Below are positions 52,568-61,285 of a DNA stretch of 64,000 nucleotides, piece by piece. The notes below the pieces were generated by a model. That model made no database searches, was not told the origin of the DNA, and saw nothing but the letters and a program-made list of their open reading frames with translations. Both the position numbers and the translations under genes were made by a program. Each line of letters starts with the position of its first letter. Position 1 is the stretch's first letter. This DNA comes from JAMLHH01 sp964653095 (GTDB taxonomy: Bacteria > Bacteroidota > Bacteroidia > Chitinophagales > JADIYW01): assembly GCA_964653095.1 (NCBI GenBank), contig CAZZEH010000003.1:87344-151343 (forward strand), read 5' to 3'.

Positions 52568-53536
52568 ATGAAAAAGAAAGCAGGTATTATTGGAGCAGCA
52601 GGATATTCCGGAGGGGAATTAGTGAGAATTTTACTTTTTCATCCTCACGTGGAAATTTCATACGTGTTCAGCCGTTCACAGGCAGGGAAACGGGTCGATA
52701 CAGTTCACAGAGATTTGATTGGAGATACGGATTTAATTTTTACTAATCAGGTTGAAAAAGATATTGACATTCTCTTCTTGGCTCTTCCTCACGGGCAGGC
52801 TAAAAACTTTTTGGCTGAACATACTTTTAACCCTGAGACCGTAATTATTGACCTAAGTAACGATTTTCGATTAAAAAAAGATGCGGAAGATTTTGTTTAC
52901 GGCCTTCCGGAGTTCCAGAGAGAAAATATCCGAAATGCCCGCCATATTGCCAACGCAGGCTGTTTTGCATCAGGAATACAGCTTGGTCTTTTACCGTTAG
53001 CAGCTGCCGGATTAATTCATTCGGACATTCATATCAGTGCAGTAACCGGCTCTACCGGAGCGGGGGTCAGACTGTCTGAAACCAATCATTTTGCCTGGCG
53101 GCACAGCAATCTGTCCACCTACAAAACGTTTGATCACCAGCATTTGGGAGAAATCAGAGAAACTCTCGGAACTTTACAAAAAGATTTTAATCACGAAATT
53201 TATTTCATCCCTCATCGCGGAGATTTTACACGCGGAATTTTTGCTTCCATCTATACTGCATTTGACGGAGATACAGAAGATGCTCAAAAATTATATCGGG
53301 ATTACTATGCCAATCATCCTTTCACGCTTGTCACAGATATCAACCCGGACTTAAAACAAGTGGTCAACACCAATAAATGTATTCTCTACCCTTTCGTTAA
53401 AAAAGGTCAGATCACCATTATCTCTATTGTGGACAATCTGATTAAAGGAGCTTCCGGTCAGGCAGTACAAAACCTGAATATACTGATGGGCTGGGATGAA
53501 CGGGCGGGGTTAAATCTCAAAGCAAGTGTATTTTAA
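52568..53536 (+). CDS. argC: N-acyl-gamma-glutamyl-phosphate reductase
   Basis: The 322-residue enzyme has the NADP loop GIIGAAGYSGGELVRILL, the catalytic cysteine in ANAGCFASGIQLGLLPL and the His region HRGDFTRGIFA. It reduces N-acyl-glutamyl phosphate to the semialdehyde. Whether the acyl group is acetyl or succinyl cannot be told here. It lies 25 bp after argG and 17 bp before the aminotransferase gene. Confidence 0.95.
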   Translation: MKKKAGIIGAAGYSGGELVRILLFHPHVEISYVFSRSQAGKRVDTVHRDLIGDTDLIFTNQVEKDIDILFLALPHGQAKNFLAEHTFNPETVIIDLSNDFRLKKDAEDFVYGLPEFQRENIRNARHIANAGCFASGIQLGLLPLAAAGLIHSDIHISAVTGSTGAGVRLSETNHFAWRHSNLSTYKTFDHQHLGEIRETLGTLQKDFNHEIYFIPHRGDFTRGIFASIYTAFDGDTEDAQKLYRDYYANHPFTLVTDINPDLKQVVNTNKCILYPFVKKGQITIISIVDNLIKGASGQAVQNLNILMGWDERAGLNLKASVF

Positions 53537-53553
53537 TTTTTATTTACAGAATC

Positions 53554-54684
53554 ATGCAACCTTTTAACGTATATCCTCTTTTAGACCTGACTCTGACCAA
53601 AGCAGAAGGGTCGTATGTCTGGACCGATACCGGAGAAAAATATCTTGATTTTTATGGTGGCCATGCGGTCATTTCTATTGGACACAATCATCCGCATTGG
53701 GTCCAAAGAATTGAGAAACTGCTGAATGAAGGAATTTCATTTTTTTCCAATTCTGTCAAACTTCCGATACAAAAAGAACTTGCAGAAAAATTAGGTCGAA
53801 TATCAGGTTATGAAGACTACTCTCTATTTTTAGTCAACTCAGGTGCGGAAGCCAACGAGAATGCCATTAAACTGGCGTCTTTTCATACAGGAAGAAAAAC
53901 AATTATTTCCTTTTCCGGAGCATTTCACGGGCGAACATCTGCGGCGGTCGCTGCTACTGACAACAAGAAAATCAAAGCTCCTGTAAATCCCGACGAACAC
54001 GTTATTTTTCTACCGATGAACTGCAAAAAGTCTCTGGATGAAGCTTTTGAGCAATACGAAATAGCCTGTGCGATTATCGAACCGATACAGGGCGTACACG
54101 GTATTTACGAAGCCGAAAAAGATTTTCTTGTATATCTGTCCGAAAAATGCCGCACACACGGCACCGTATTTATTGCAGACGAGGTCCAGTGCGGATATGG
54201 CAGAACCGGTAAGTTTTTTGCTCACCAATGGTCAGGAGTCAAACCTGACTTAATCACTACTGCCAAAGGTATGGGAAACGGATTTCCGGTCGGTTCTGTG
54301 CTGATAGCTCCTCATTTCGAGTCCTGGTACGGCATGCTCGGGACTACTTTTGGCGGAGCTCCTTTAGCCTGTGCAGCCTCCCTTGCAGTCCTTGAAGTGA
54401 TGGAACAGGACGATTTGTTTGACCATGTAATAAAGATTGGCAATTACATTACCGAAGGAATCAAAGATTTGACCGATATAGTAGAAATAAGAGGGAAAGG
54501 GCTGATGATAGGTATCGAAATGCAATATCCCATCAAAGAACTTCGGTTGAAAATGATGACTGAATTTAAAATTTTAACCGGAGTTTCTGCGGAGCCAAAC
54601 ACAATTCGCTTACTCCCGGCCTTAAATATTTCTTATGCACAGGCAGACGAAGTGATACGGGCGTTTCGTAGCTTGTGTAAATAA
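53554..54684 (+). CDS. argD: Acetyl- or succinyl-ornithine aminotransferase
   Basis: The 376-residue class III PLP aminotransferase has VNSGAEANENAIKLA, FSGAFHGRTSAAVAATDN, IIEPIQGVHGIY, FIADEVQCGYGRTGKFFAH and the PLP lysine in TTAKGMGNGFPVG. It forms N-acylornithine from the semialdehyde. Last gene of the operon; a short inverted repeat (GTGTAA, loop ATAA, TTACAC, 54675-54690) overlaps the stop codon and may help end transcription. Confidence 0.94.
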   Translation: MQPFNVYPLLDLTLTKAEGSYVWTDTGEKYLDFYGGHAVISIGHNHPHWVQRIEKLLNEGISFFSNSVKLPIQKELAEKLGRISGYEDYSLFLVNSGAEANENAIKLASFHTGRKTIISFSGAFHGRTSAAVAATDNKKIKAPVNPDEHVIFLPMNCKKSLDEAFEQYEIACAIIEPIQGVHGIYEAEKDFLVYLSEKCRTHGTVFIADEVQCGYGRTGKFFAHQWSGVKPDLITTAKGMGNGFPVGSVLIAPHFESWYGMLGTTFGGAPLACAASLAVLEVMEQDDLFDHVIKIGNYITEGIKDLTDIVEIRGKGLMIGIEMQYPIKELRLKMMTEFKILTGVSAEPNTIRLLPALNISYAQADEVIRAFRSLCK

Positions 54685-54755
54685 TTACACGCTAACAAAG
54701 CGGTCGGAAGAGTTGATTCAGGGCAATTTCCGAAATTCAGCAAACACTTCTTTCG

Positions 54756-55478
54756 TTAATATTCCGGAGCGTGAATAGTTCCGTCCCGATCCACAGTACC
54801 GACTTTTTTCTTTTTCAGAGATTTAATGAATTCTGCCCAGCTGAATACGTCAAACAAGCGGATGGGCGCCGGCTGTCCGTAGTGATAATAAGATTGCACC
54901 TGATTTTTCAGATACTGATTAAAGTTTTCCGAACCGTCATAGTGTGTCGTTTTGGCAATCTCATCCAATTTGGATTTTTCGATGGTCTTCTTAGCCAGAT
55001 CCACCATATTGTCGGGTATATCGAGATTGGCGATAGCCTGTCTAAGCTGATGCGGTCGCGGCAGCGGATAAATAACTGTGGTATCTAAGAGATAAGTTGC
55101 TCTTTCCAATTCAATATCCATATAATAACTGTCTCCGAGCGCATCATAAGGTATCTGAATTTTTAACGGCTTATATCCTAAGGATTTGGCGAGAATGATA
55201 TCGCCTTTGGCTGCGGCAAAAGAAAAGAATCCGTCAATGGTAGAAACTGTTCCTCTTCGCTCCCTGTCCACATAGACGACTGCAAAAGGTATTTCTGCGT
55301 GACTGATTTTGTCCCGCACTATTCCTGAAAACTGAGTCACTTCCTTAGGAGCATCATTTCTCAACTGAGCCTGTACCTGAAAGAGCCCGCTCCACATAAA
55401 TAATATAATCGCTGATATATATTTCAACACTCTATTTTTAGCCGAAAAACTTTCCGGACACAATCTATGCAAAAGCAT
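54756..55478 (-). CDS. Carboxypeptidase-regulatory-like domain envelope protein
   Basis: The 240-residue product has a hydrophobic signal/anchor near 19-36 (VLKYISAIILFMWSGLF, ending VQAQ), then a CarboxypepD_reg-like beta-sandwich (about 48-125; FSGIVRDKISHAEIPFAVVYV, GTVSTIDGFFSFAAAKGD, SLGYKPLKIQIP) and a helical C-terminal half of about 110 residues, ending TIHAPEY. This combination is common in Bacteroidota proteins of unknown role. The true start may be later than 55478. It is not fused to a TonB barrel. Confidence 0.7.
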   Translation of the reverse strand: MLLHRLCPESFSAKNRVLKYISAIILFMWSGLFQVQAQLRNDAPKEVTQFSGIVRDKISHAEIPFAVVYVDRERRGTVSTIDGFFSFAAAKGDIILAKSLGYKPLKIQIPYDALGDSYYMDIELERATYLLDTTVIYPLPRPHQLRQAIANLDIPDNMVDLAKKTIEKSKLDEIAKTTHYDGSENFNQYLKNQVQSYYHYGQPAPIRLFDVFSWAEFIKSLKKKKVGTVDRDGTIHAPEY

Positions 55479-55523
55479 CCAAAACCCGTACTAATCCGTT
55501 AATCAGGTTACATTATTTAAGAA

Positions 55524-55925
55524 TTAAATAGGTTGACTGTCTTCCCAGGCCATAAACTTCTGAATCTCGTTATTAAACTTTTTGATAAAATAGCCCAACA
55601 CCAATTTATCATCCAATCTTCCGACAAACGGTATAAAGTCGGGAATCAAATCAATCGGATTTACAATATACACCGCAGAAGCTATCAGGCTGGCAACAGC
55701 TTTGGGCGATAACTCATTGTACTCTCTGGCATACCATGCCCTGAGCATCCGCATCATAGTGCCAAGCTGATTTTGCATTTCTATAAAGCTCCCGGAAGCT
55801 TTGCCCAATTCGTCAAAAGCCTTGTCAATAATGGTACTGATGATCAAATTTTCATTTGCAAGATGCTCGGCTTGTCTGATAAGCTTTTCAATATAAACTT
55901 CAATTTTAAACCTTCCAATAGACAT
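55524..55925 (-). CDS. YkvA/DUF1232 family protein
   Basis: The 133-residue protein has a membrane-leaning helix with the DUF1232 core AVYIVNPIDLIPDFIPFVGRLDDKLVLGY at about 88-116, as in YkvA. The function of the family is unknown. It lies 26 bp downstream of nspC on the same strand and could be co-transcribed. Confidence 0.85.
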   Translation of the reverse strand: MSIGRFKIEVYIEKLIRQAEHLANENLIISTIIDKAFDELGKASGSFIEMQNQLGTMMRMLRAWYAREYNELSPKAVASLIASAVYIVNPIDLIPDFIPFVGRLDDKLVLGYFIKKFNNEIQKFMAWEDSQPI

Positions 55926-55951
55926 GGCAACAAGATATAAAAAAAACTATT

Positions 55952-57082
55952 TCAGGACAATCTTGAAGCATAATCTTCATAACCAAAAGCCCGAATTAAC
56001 CGAAAACTCTGATCTTTCTGCCAAATTCCGATTGCGGGCAGATTGATACCGTTAAAGGTGGTTGTTTTGACCATGGTATAATGAATCATATCGTCAAAAA
56101 TTACTCGGTCGCCAACCTCCAAAGGCCGATCAAACTTCCATGTCCCCATATAATCTCCTGCAAGACAGCTCATACCTCCCATATAGTACTCGTGCGTACC
56201 GGACTCGGATGTAAAAAGGATATGGGGCTTGTACGGCATTTCGAGACAGTCTGGCATATGACAGGTAAACGAAACATCCAACATAGCTATCGGCAGTTTG
56301 TCATTCTGTACGATATCAAGGACTGTACTCACCAAATAACCGGTTTGCCAGCCTACAGCGCTTCCTGGCTCCAAAATGATTTCTTCAATGTTAGGATAGT
56401 CAGACTGAAATTGTTTAAGCACACGAATCAGATGATCCGTGTCATAGCCCTGTTGTGTCATAAGATGTCCACCGCCAAAATTAACCCAGCGTACCTGCCG
56501 TATCTGTTCGTCAAATAATTTCCTGAAAGACTGCAACGTATTTTCCAGTGCATAAGAATTATTTTCACACAACGCATGAAAATGAAGCCCTTCAATTCCG
56601 TCGGGCAACTTGTCTTCCAGAAGGTGGTTAGCTATCCCCAATCTGGAATTTGGAGCACACGGATTATACAGTTCTGTAGTGACTTCACTGTAGCCGGGAT
56701 TCACTCTCAAACCGCATGAAATTTCCGGATTAATTTTGTCTTTCCAACGTTCAAATTCTGATAGAGAATTGAAGGTAAAATGAGAAGAATATTTCTGGAT
56801 TTCTTCAAAATCCTGAGGCACATAAACGGCACAATAAGTGTGTGCTTTTACTCCCATTTTTTCGAAGACCAAACGCGCCTCATGAAGGGAGCTTGCAGTG
56901 GCACCATGAAGGTATTTTTTCAGGGTCGGAAAAGTATCGTGCAGAGCATATCCTTTCAAGGCACAAATAATTTTGACACCGGACTGTTTCTGCACATATT
57001 CCATCAGCTCCAAATTTCGGAGCAGTCGTTCTTCCTCGAGTACATAACAGGGAGAAGGTATTTCATTCCAATTGACTTTCAT
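55952..57082 (-). CDS. nspC: Carboxynorspermidine/carboxyspermidine decarboxylase
   Basis: The 376-residue alanine-racemase-fold PLP enzyme has CALKGYALHDTFPTLKKYL (PLP lysine), GLRVNPGYSEV, GLHFHALCENNSYALENT, VNFGGGHLMTQQGYD, ILEPGSAVGWQTGYLV and the C-terminal catalytic CLAGDYMGTW. It decarboxylates carboxy(nor)spermidine, the last step of a polyamine pathway alternative to SpeE. The partner dehydrogenase is not in the window. TAACTTTG (57095-57088, minus strand) ends 5 nt before the ATG. Confidence 0.94.
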   Translation of the reverse strand: MKVNWNEIPSPCYVLEEERLLRNLELMEYVQKQSGVKIICALKGYALHDTFPTLKKYLHGATASSLHEARLVFEKMGVKAHTYCAVYVPQDFEEIQKYSSHFTFNSLSEFERWKDKINPEISCGLRVNPGYSEVTTELYNPCAPNSRLGIANHLLEDKLPDGIEGLHFHALCENNSYALENTLQSFRKLFDEQIRQVRWVNFGGGHLMTQQGYDTDHLIRVLKQFQSDYPNIEEIILEPGSAVGWQTGYLVSTVLDIVQNDKLPIAMLDVSFTCHMPDCLEMPYKPHILFTSESGTHEYYMGGMSCLAGDYMGTWKFDRPLEVGDRVIFDDMIHYTMVKTTTFNGINLPAIGIWQKDQSFRLIRAFGYEDYASRLS

Positions 57083-57087
57083 ACGGG

Positions 57088-57095
57088 CAAAGTTA
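57088..57095 (-). promoter_or_regulatory. -7 element of nspC
   Basis: TAACTTTG on the minus strand, perfect TAnnTTTG, ends 5 nt before the start codon at 57082. Confidence 0.5.
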
Positions 57096-57518
57096 AGATT
57101 GTTTACCCGTTTTTTAACCTTGAAAACAGTTTATGGCTCTGCCGCAATACAGTGAAAAGTCACAGTCGGTTTCTTATCCAAATTCGATAAACTATAATTC
57201 AAAAACAAAGGACAAAATCTCATCGTGACAAGATGTCAGTATGGCATATAGTTAAAGTAAGATTATTGATGACTGGTTATATAAAATTAATAATCAGATT
57301 GTTATAATAAATTTAAAAAGAAAAATTGCAAGGAGATGATGTACAAATGGTATTGTAAATATACAAAAAATCACCACAAAAAGCAATCTCAAAAATAGAG
57401 CTTAAATGAAGATGTAAATGAAAAAAAAATTACATGCATAAATTTTAATCGGTGCAAATCAGATGAAAACAGCTCTCCCCTGCCCTCTCGGTGTGTCATT
57501 TACAATCCGTCAAAACGT
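57096..57518. other. Intergenic region upstream of nspC
   Basis: AT-rich, with A-runs; no gene or strong hairpin is seen. The next 100 bp hold the structured element listed at 57521-57624. Confidence 0.4.
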
Positions 57519-57520
57519 GG

Positions 57521-57624
57521 TAGCGATAGAGCCGATATCCTTTCTTTTTTGAGATTCATTTTATGGCTCGCAGAAAGCAAAAAGAAAGATACAAGGCGAA
57601 AGCGCGGCCTGAAAGGACCACCCA
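57521..57624 (+). ncRNA. Candidate structured RNA element
   Basis: TATCCTTTCTTTTTTG (57536-57551) can pair almost fully with CAAAAAGAAAGATA (57578-57591, one bulged C and one extra T), giving a 14-pair stem around a 26-nt loop. Flanking TAGCGATAGAGCC and GGCGAAAGCGCGGCC could extend the helix, and CC-TGAAA-GG lies at 57609-57617. I have seen similar intergenic sequences in other Bacteroidota, but cannot name the family. A minus-strand open frame of 81 codons overlaps it (57500-57745) and looks like a by-product. Strand is uncertain. Confidence 0.45.
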
Positions 57625-57855
57625 AAATAAACTCTGACTCACTCTGAAACAAATCAGATAAGCAGAAAAAATCAACATTAAAACAGGTTTCATCTGCCCA
57701 AAATAATCCCCGACAAAGACCTAAAAAACGCTCTGTTTTATACACCGAAAATCACAAAATAAATTGGCCTTTTTCAGGACATAAAAATGTCTTAATGTCA
57801 AGGAAGATTTCAGTCGAAAACTGTCCGGAAATTTTTATAGAATTAGGTACTGATT

Positions 57856-58098
57856 TTACTTCACTTCTTCATAAGTAACTTCTGAATCTTCGGCCGAATT
57901 TTCATACATATAAACCCGGCAATTTCTGCCTGAAGCACATCCCAAATTGAGCAAAGACATTCCGGTAAACAGTCCTCCAAAAATCATCAGTGCCCACTGT
58001 CCGTACCGCATTCCTTCCGCAAAAATCAGCACACCCAATATTAGTCGGATGATACGCATCAGATTCCAGTCTGTCATAAGTTTTTTCATTCCGGTCAT
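57856..58098 (-). CDS. DUF2892 membrane protein
   Basis: The 80-residue protein has two closely spaced helices (NLMRIIRLILGVLIFAEGM and ALMIFGGLFTGMSLLNLGC), as in the DUF2892/YgaP C-terminal family, and a Cys pair GCASGRNC. These small proteins often travel with rhodanese and sulfur-oxidation genes, as here, 16 bp after the persulfide dioxygenase-like gene. Start may be ATG 58098 or 58089. Confidence 0.85.
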   Translation of the reverse strand: MTGMKKLMTDWNLMRIIRLILGVLIFAEGMRYGQWALMIFGGLFTGMSLLNLGCASGRNCRVYMYENSAEDSEVTYEEVK

Positions 58099-58114
58099 TT
58101 TTCAATTCTAAAAA

Positions 58115-59536
58115 TTAATATGCGAAAGCCTTTGTTTGGCAAATATAATCTGTTTTTGGAACTGATGTACCTGCAATTGCTCCAAATCCTCCTATCACAT
58201 CCGTAAAGTTACGGTAACCTCTCGCCTGTAAAATACTCGCCGCTGACATACTCCGGTACCCTCCGGCACAATGCAGATAAAAGTGTCTGTCCGAATCAAT
58301 TTCCCCAATCCAGTCGTTGATATACTCCAACGGCCTGTTGTACGCTTCTTCGACATGCTCGGCCGCATATTCGCTTACCTTGCGGACATCTGTGACTGTA
58401 TCTTCTCCTACCTTCAGTTCCTTAGCAAATTCTTCTGCTGTAATGCGTCTGACTGTATCGGCCTCTCTGCCGGATGCCTCCCAGGCTTCAAACCCGCCCT
58501 CCAAAAAGCCCAAAATATTATCAAAACCTACTCTGCTCAGACGAGTTACCGATTCTTCCTGCGAACCTTCCTGTGTGACTAGCAAAATCGGCTGGCTGAC
58601 ATCTCCCACCAATGCCCCTACCCAGGGTGCAAACTCTCCCTCCAGCCCTATATTGATTGACTTGGGGATAAATCCTTTATAAAAACCCAGGTTATTCCGG
58701 GTATCCAGTACCAATGCGCCCGTTGTCTCCGCAGTCTTCTCAAAGTCTTCTGCAGTCAGAGAGCGAAGCCCTTTGCCGAGTACACTGTCAAAGCTTTCAT
58801 ATCCTTTCCTGTTCATGGCCACATTCATTCCAAAATATGCAGGCGGCGGCAGCAATCCGTCTAATACTGCTTTTATAAAAGACTCTTTATCGGGCTGATT
58901 CAGCGCATAGTTGACCTTTTTTTGATTGCCAAGCGTGTCTTTTGTCTCTTTCATCATGTTTTTGCCGCAGGGTGATCCCGCACCATGAGCCGGATATACG
59001 ATAATATCATCCGCGAGAGGAAGAATTTTTTGGTACAAACTGTCGTACAGCATTCCCGCAAGCTCTTCCTGAGTCATATGAGTAGCTTTCTGTGCCAAAT
59101 CAGGTCTGCCCACATCGCCCAAAAACAGCGCATCTCCGCTAAACAAAGCAATATCTTTACCGTTTTCGTCTGTCAGGAGCAGAGAAATACTCTCCAAAGT
59201 ATGTCCGGGAGTATGAATGACTTTAAATTTGACATCTCCTACCTCAAATATCTGGTTGTCCTCCGCGATAATAGTTTCAAACTCAGTTTGAGCAGTCGGT
59301 CCATATACAATAGCAGCTCCGGTCTTTTTGCTCAAATCCACATGTCCGCTTACAAAATCTGCATGAAAATGGGTTTCAAAAATATACTTAAGCTTTACTC
59401 CGTCTTTCTCCAAGCGGTTAATATACGGCTGAGTTTCTCTAAGCGGATCAATGATAGCCGCTTCTCCATTGGATGTGATATAATACGCTCCCTGTGCCAA
59501 ACAACCTGTGTAAATCTGTTCTATCTTCATTTTCAT
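58115..59536 (-). CDS. Persulfide dioxygenase-rhodanese fusion (CstB-like)
   Basis: The 473-residue protein has an N-terminal metallo-beta-lactamase dioxygenase domain with THFHADFVSGH (H56, H58, D60), H112, D135, and PAHGAGSPCGK (H184, C190). Two rhodanese-like domains follow (about 255-355 and 370-460). The first lacks the catalytic cysteine (VTQEGSQEE); the second keeps it in HCAGGYR (C423). This arrangement resembles CstB, which oxidises glutathione or CoA persulfide to sulfite/thiosulfate in sulfide detoxification. It sits between a TauE/SafE exporter and a DUF2892 gene. ATG 59530 is a second start option. Confidence 0.85.
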   Translation of the reverse strand: MKMKIEQIYTGCLAQGAYYITSNGEAAIIDPLRETQPYINRLEKDGVKLKYIFETHFHADFVSGHVDLSKKTGAAIVYGPTAQTEFETIIAEDNQIFEVGDVKFKVIHTPGHTLESISLLLTDENGKDIALFSGDALFLGDVGRPDLAQKATHMTQEELAGMLYDSLYQKILPLADDIIVYPAHGAGSPCGKNMMKETKDTLGNQKKVNYALNQPDKESFIKAVLDGLLPPPAYFGMNVAMNRKGYESFDSVLGKGLRSLTAEDFEKTAETTGALVLDTRNNLGFYKGFIPKSINIGLEGEFAPWVGALVGDVSQPILLVTQEGSQEESVTRLSRVGFDNILGFLEGGFEAWEASGREADTVRRITAEEFAKELKVGEDTVTDVRKVSEYAAEHVEEAYNRPLEYINDWIGEIDSDRHFYLHCAGGYRSMSAASILQARGYRNFTDVIGGFGAIAGTSVPKTDYICQTKAFAY

Positions 59537-59577
59537 TTGTTTTATCGTTTATTCAATTATTTCCAATTCTGTTTATT

Positions 59578-60369
59578 TTAAAAGAAAAGCTCGTTTGCGA
59601 GAATATAAACTCCCATTACGAGTACAAACCAGCCAAATATCGGTTTGAGTTTCTTTCCGTCAATTTTTCCTGAAAGAGCAGTACCGGCAAATATTCCCAA
59701 CACTGCAAAAAATGTCACTGTCAGCATTAAATACCAATTCATATCAGTAGCGCTGTCTTCTCCTAAAAATCCCAAAAGAGATTTTGCGGCAATAATCACC
59801 AGTGAAGTCCCCACCGCTTTTTTCATAGGCAGTCCGCTCAGTATCACTAATGCCGGAATAATCAGAAAACCACCTCCGGCTCCTACTAATCCTGTCAGCC
59901 CTCCCACTGCGCTTCCTTCCGCGAGTATCGCCGGATAGTTAAACTGCCGTGTGTCTGATGCCCATTCTTTGTCTTTTTGGTCTCGTATCATGCTGTACGA
60001 TGCAGCTATCATGAGCAGTGCAAACAGCGACATGAGAAAAACATCTTTTGTCAGTTCAAAACTTCCGGCAGTAAAAAGTTTTTCGGGAATGGCAGGAACC
60101 AAGTAAGCCCGCGTCAGAAAAACAGCTGCTACAGACGGAAGACCGAACACAACAGCTGTTCTGACACTCACCAAACCTTTTTTAAAATATGAAACCGCTC
60201 CTAATAAGCTCGTTGCACCCACAATGAAAAGTGAATAGGCCGTAGCCGGAACTGCCTGAACACCAAATAAGTAAACCAGCACCGGAACCGTCAGAATACT
60301 TCCGCCTCCACCAATCAGACCGAGTGCCAGTCCGATAAAAACCGATGCGATATATCCTGCTGCTTCCAT
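59578..60369 (-). CDS. TauE/SafE family sulfite/sulfur exporter
   Basis: From ATG 60369 the protein is 263 residues with about eight helices and the family's duplicated motifs (LALGLIGGGGSILTVPVLVYL near the N-terminus, LVGAGGGFLIIPALVILSG in the second half). It exports sulfite or similar anions. A GTG at 60387 lies in the promoter and is not a start. The gene precedes the persulfide dioxygenase by 41 bp, so the product probably removes sulfite from the oxidation pathway. A weak point is that TauE members transport varied substrates. Confidence 0.83.
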   Translation of the reverse strand: MEAAGYIASVFIGLALGLIGGGGSILTVPVLVYLFGVQAVPATAYSLFIVGATSLLGAVSYFKKGLVSVRTAVVFGLPSVAAVFLTRAYLVPAIPEKLFTAGSFELTKDVFLMSLFALLMIAASYSMIRDQKDKEWASDTRQFNYPAILAEGSAVGGLTGLVGAGGGFLIIPALVILSGLPMKKAVGTSLVIIAAKSLLGFLGEDSATDMNWYLMLTVTFFAVLGIFAGTALSGKIDGKKLKPIFGWFVLVMGVYILANELFF

Positions 60370-60386
60370 GTATTGATTTGACTGCA

Positions 60387-60394
60387 CAAAATTA
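60387..60394 (-). promoter_or_regulatory. -7 element of the persulfide/sulfite operon
   Basis: TAATTTTG on the minus strand is a perfect TAnnTTTG; ATG 60369 is 17 nt downstream. A GTG start at 60387 is ruled out. Upstream, TGTAACAAATGTAAC (60432-60417, minus strand) has a repeated TGTAAC and could be a regulator site. Confidence 0.5.
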
Positions 60395-60544
60395 CAGGCT
60401 CCGGTAAAGCTGTACAGTTACATTTGTTACAAAGAAGCATTTGGCGCATTTTGTAATATAAGTGAGAGCGTAGTTTTGGCAGAACGCTTTTTTTCAATTA
60501 AAATTAAAGAATCTGTCGTTTAACCCAAATTAGCCCTGTCTCAA

Positions 60545-60583
60545 ATAAAAAATTCGGCACCGAACTCTCGCCCGAATGCCGAA
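60545..60583 (-). terminator. Rho-independent terminator of trxA
   Basis: On the minus strand TTCGGCA (60583-60577) pairs with TGCCGAA (60559-60553), a perfect 7-bp stem, followed by TTTTTTAT. It lies 20 bp beyond the trxA stop. Confidence 0.75.
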
Positions 60584-60603
60584 CCGTTAAAGATTTATGC
60601 TTT

Positions 60604-60924
60604 TTACTTTAATAGATTATCCAGCTTATCTTTCAGGATATTTTTGGGAACGGCTCCCACTACCCTGTCCGCTAATTCTCCGTCTTTAAAAAATAAAAGC
60701 GTCGGAATACTGCGAATGCCAAACTGAGCTGCTACTTCGCCCTCTTCGTCCACATTACATTTCCCTACCAGCGCTTTTCCATCGTATTCTCCGGACAATT
60801 CTTCTACTATCGGTCCAATCATACGACAAGGCCCGCACCATGCTGCCCAAAAATCTACTAAAGCAACGCCTCCTTTGTCGAGGACTGCTTCTTTAAAATT
60901 ACTAGTTGTGATTTCAAATGCCAT
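60604..60924 (-). CDS. trxA: Thioredoxin
   Basis: The 106-residue protein has the WCGPC redox motif in DFWAAWCGPCRMIGP (about 24-38) and the cis-proline in RSIPTLLFFKDG. It is a general disulfide reductase of the cytoplasm and can supply electrons to the neighbouring sulfur genes or PAPS reductase. It ends with a strong terminator and is monocistronic. Confidence 0.97.
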   Translation of the reverse strand: MAFEITTSNFKEAVLDKGGVALVDFWAAWCGPCRMIGPIVEELSGEYDGKALVGKCNVDEEGEVAAQFGIRSIPTLLFFKDGELADRVVGAVPKNILKDKLDNLLK

Positions 60925-60970
60925 AATATAAATATTTTATTCTGAAGTTGATAAATTTCTTACTGATTTC

Positions 60971-61285
60971 CTATGATAACAAGATTTTGTGTACAATTGT
61001 TTCACCGAGTTTCTCATTCATAATATCACACAGTGAGGCCGCTGCCATAAACAGATTTTGTCTCAAAGATGCACTGCTTACTTTAGCATTTAGAATACCG
61101 TTGCTAAACTCAGTTTTGACAATATATTTCCTGGAAGATTCGGGAATGGAACGGACAAAGACTTCTTCTACCCGAAGGGCTTCTATCTTTTTATCCAACT
61201 TATTTTCGCGGGTAAAAGCACTCAATGCATCGGCAAGAGAGATGTTCTTACTGTATCTGTAATCAATTCTTTTCTTTTTTGACAT
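60971..61285 (-). CDS. DUF721/DciA-like protein
   Basis: The 104-residue basic protein begins MSKKKRIDYRYSKN and carries the DUF721 core (ISLADALSAFTRENKLDKKI, LNAKVSSASLRQNLFMAAAS). DciA-type proteins help load the replicative helicase in bacteria without DnaC. It overlaps recF by 23 bp, the usual DNA replication/repair neighbourhood of DUF721 genes. Confidence 0.7.
   Translation of the reverse strand: MSKKKRIDYRYSKNISLADALSAFTRENKLDKKIEALRVEEVFVRSIPESSRKYIVKTEFSNGILNAKVSSASLRQNLFMAAASLCDIMNEKLGETIVHKILLS

Noticed and set aside
57500..57745. 81-codon minus-strand frame
   Set aside because: It covers the hairpin-forming element; the predicted product looks like translated structured RNA and has no family.
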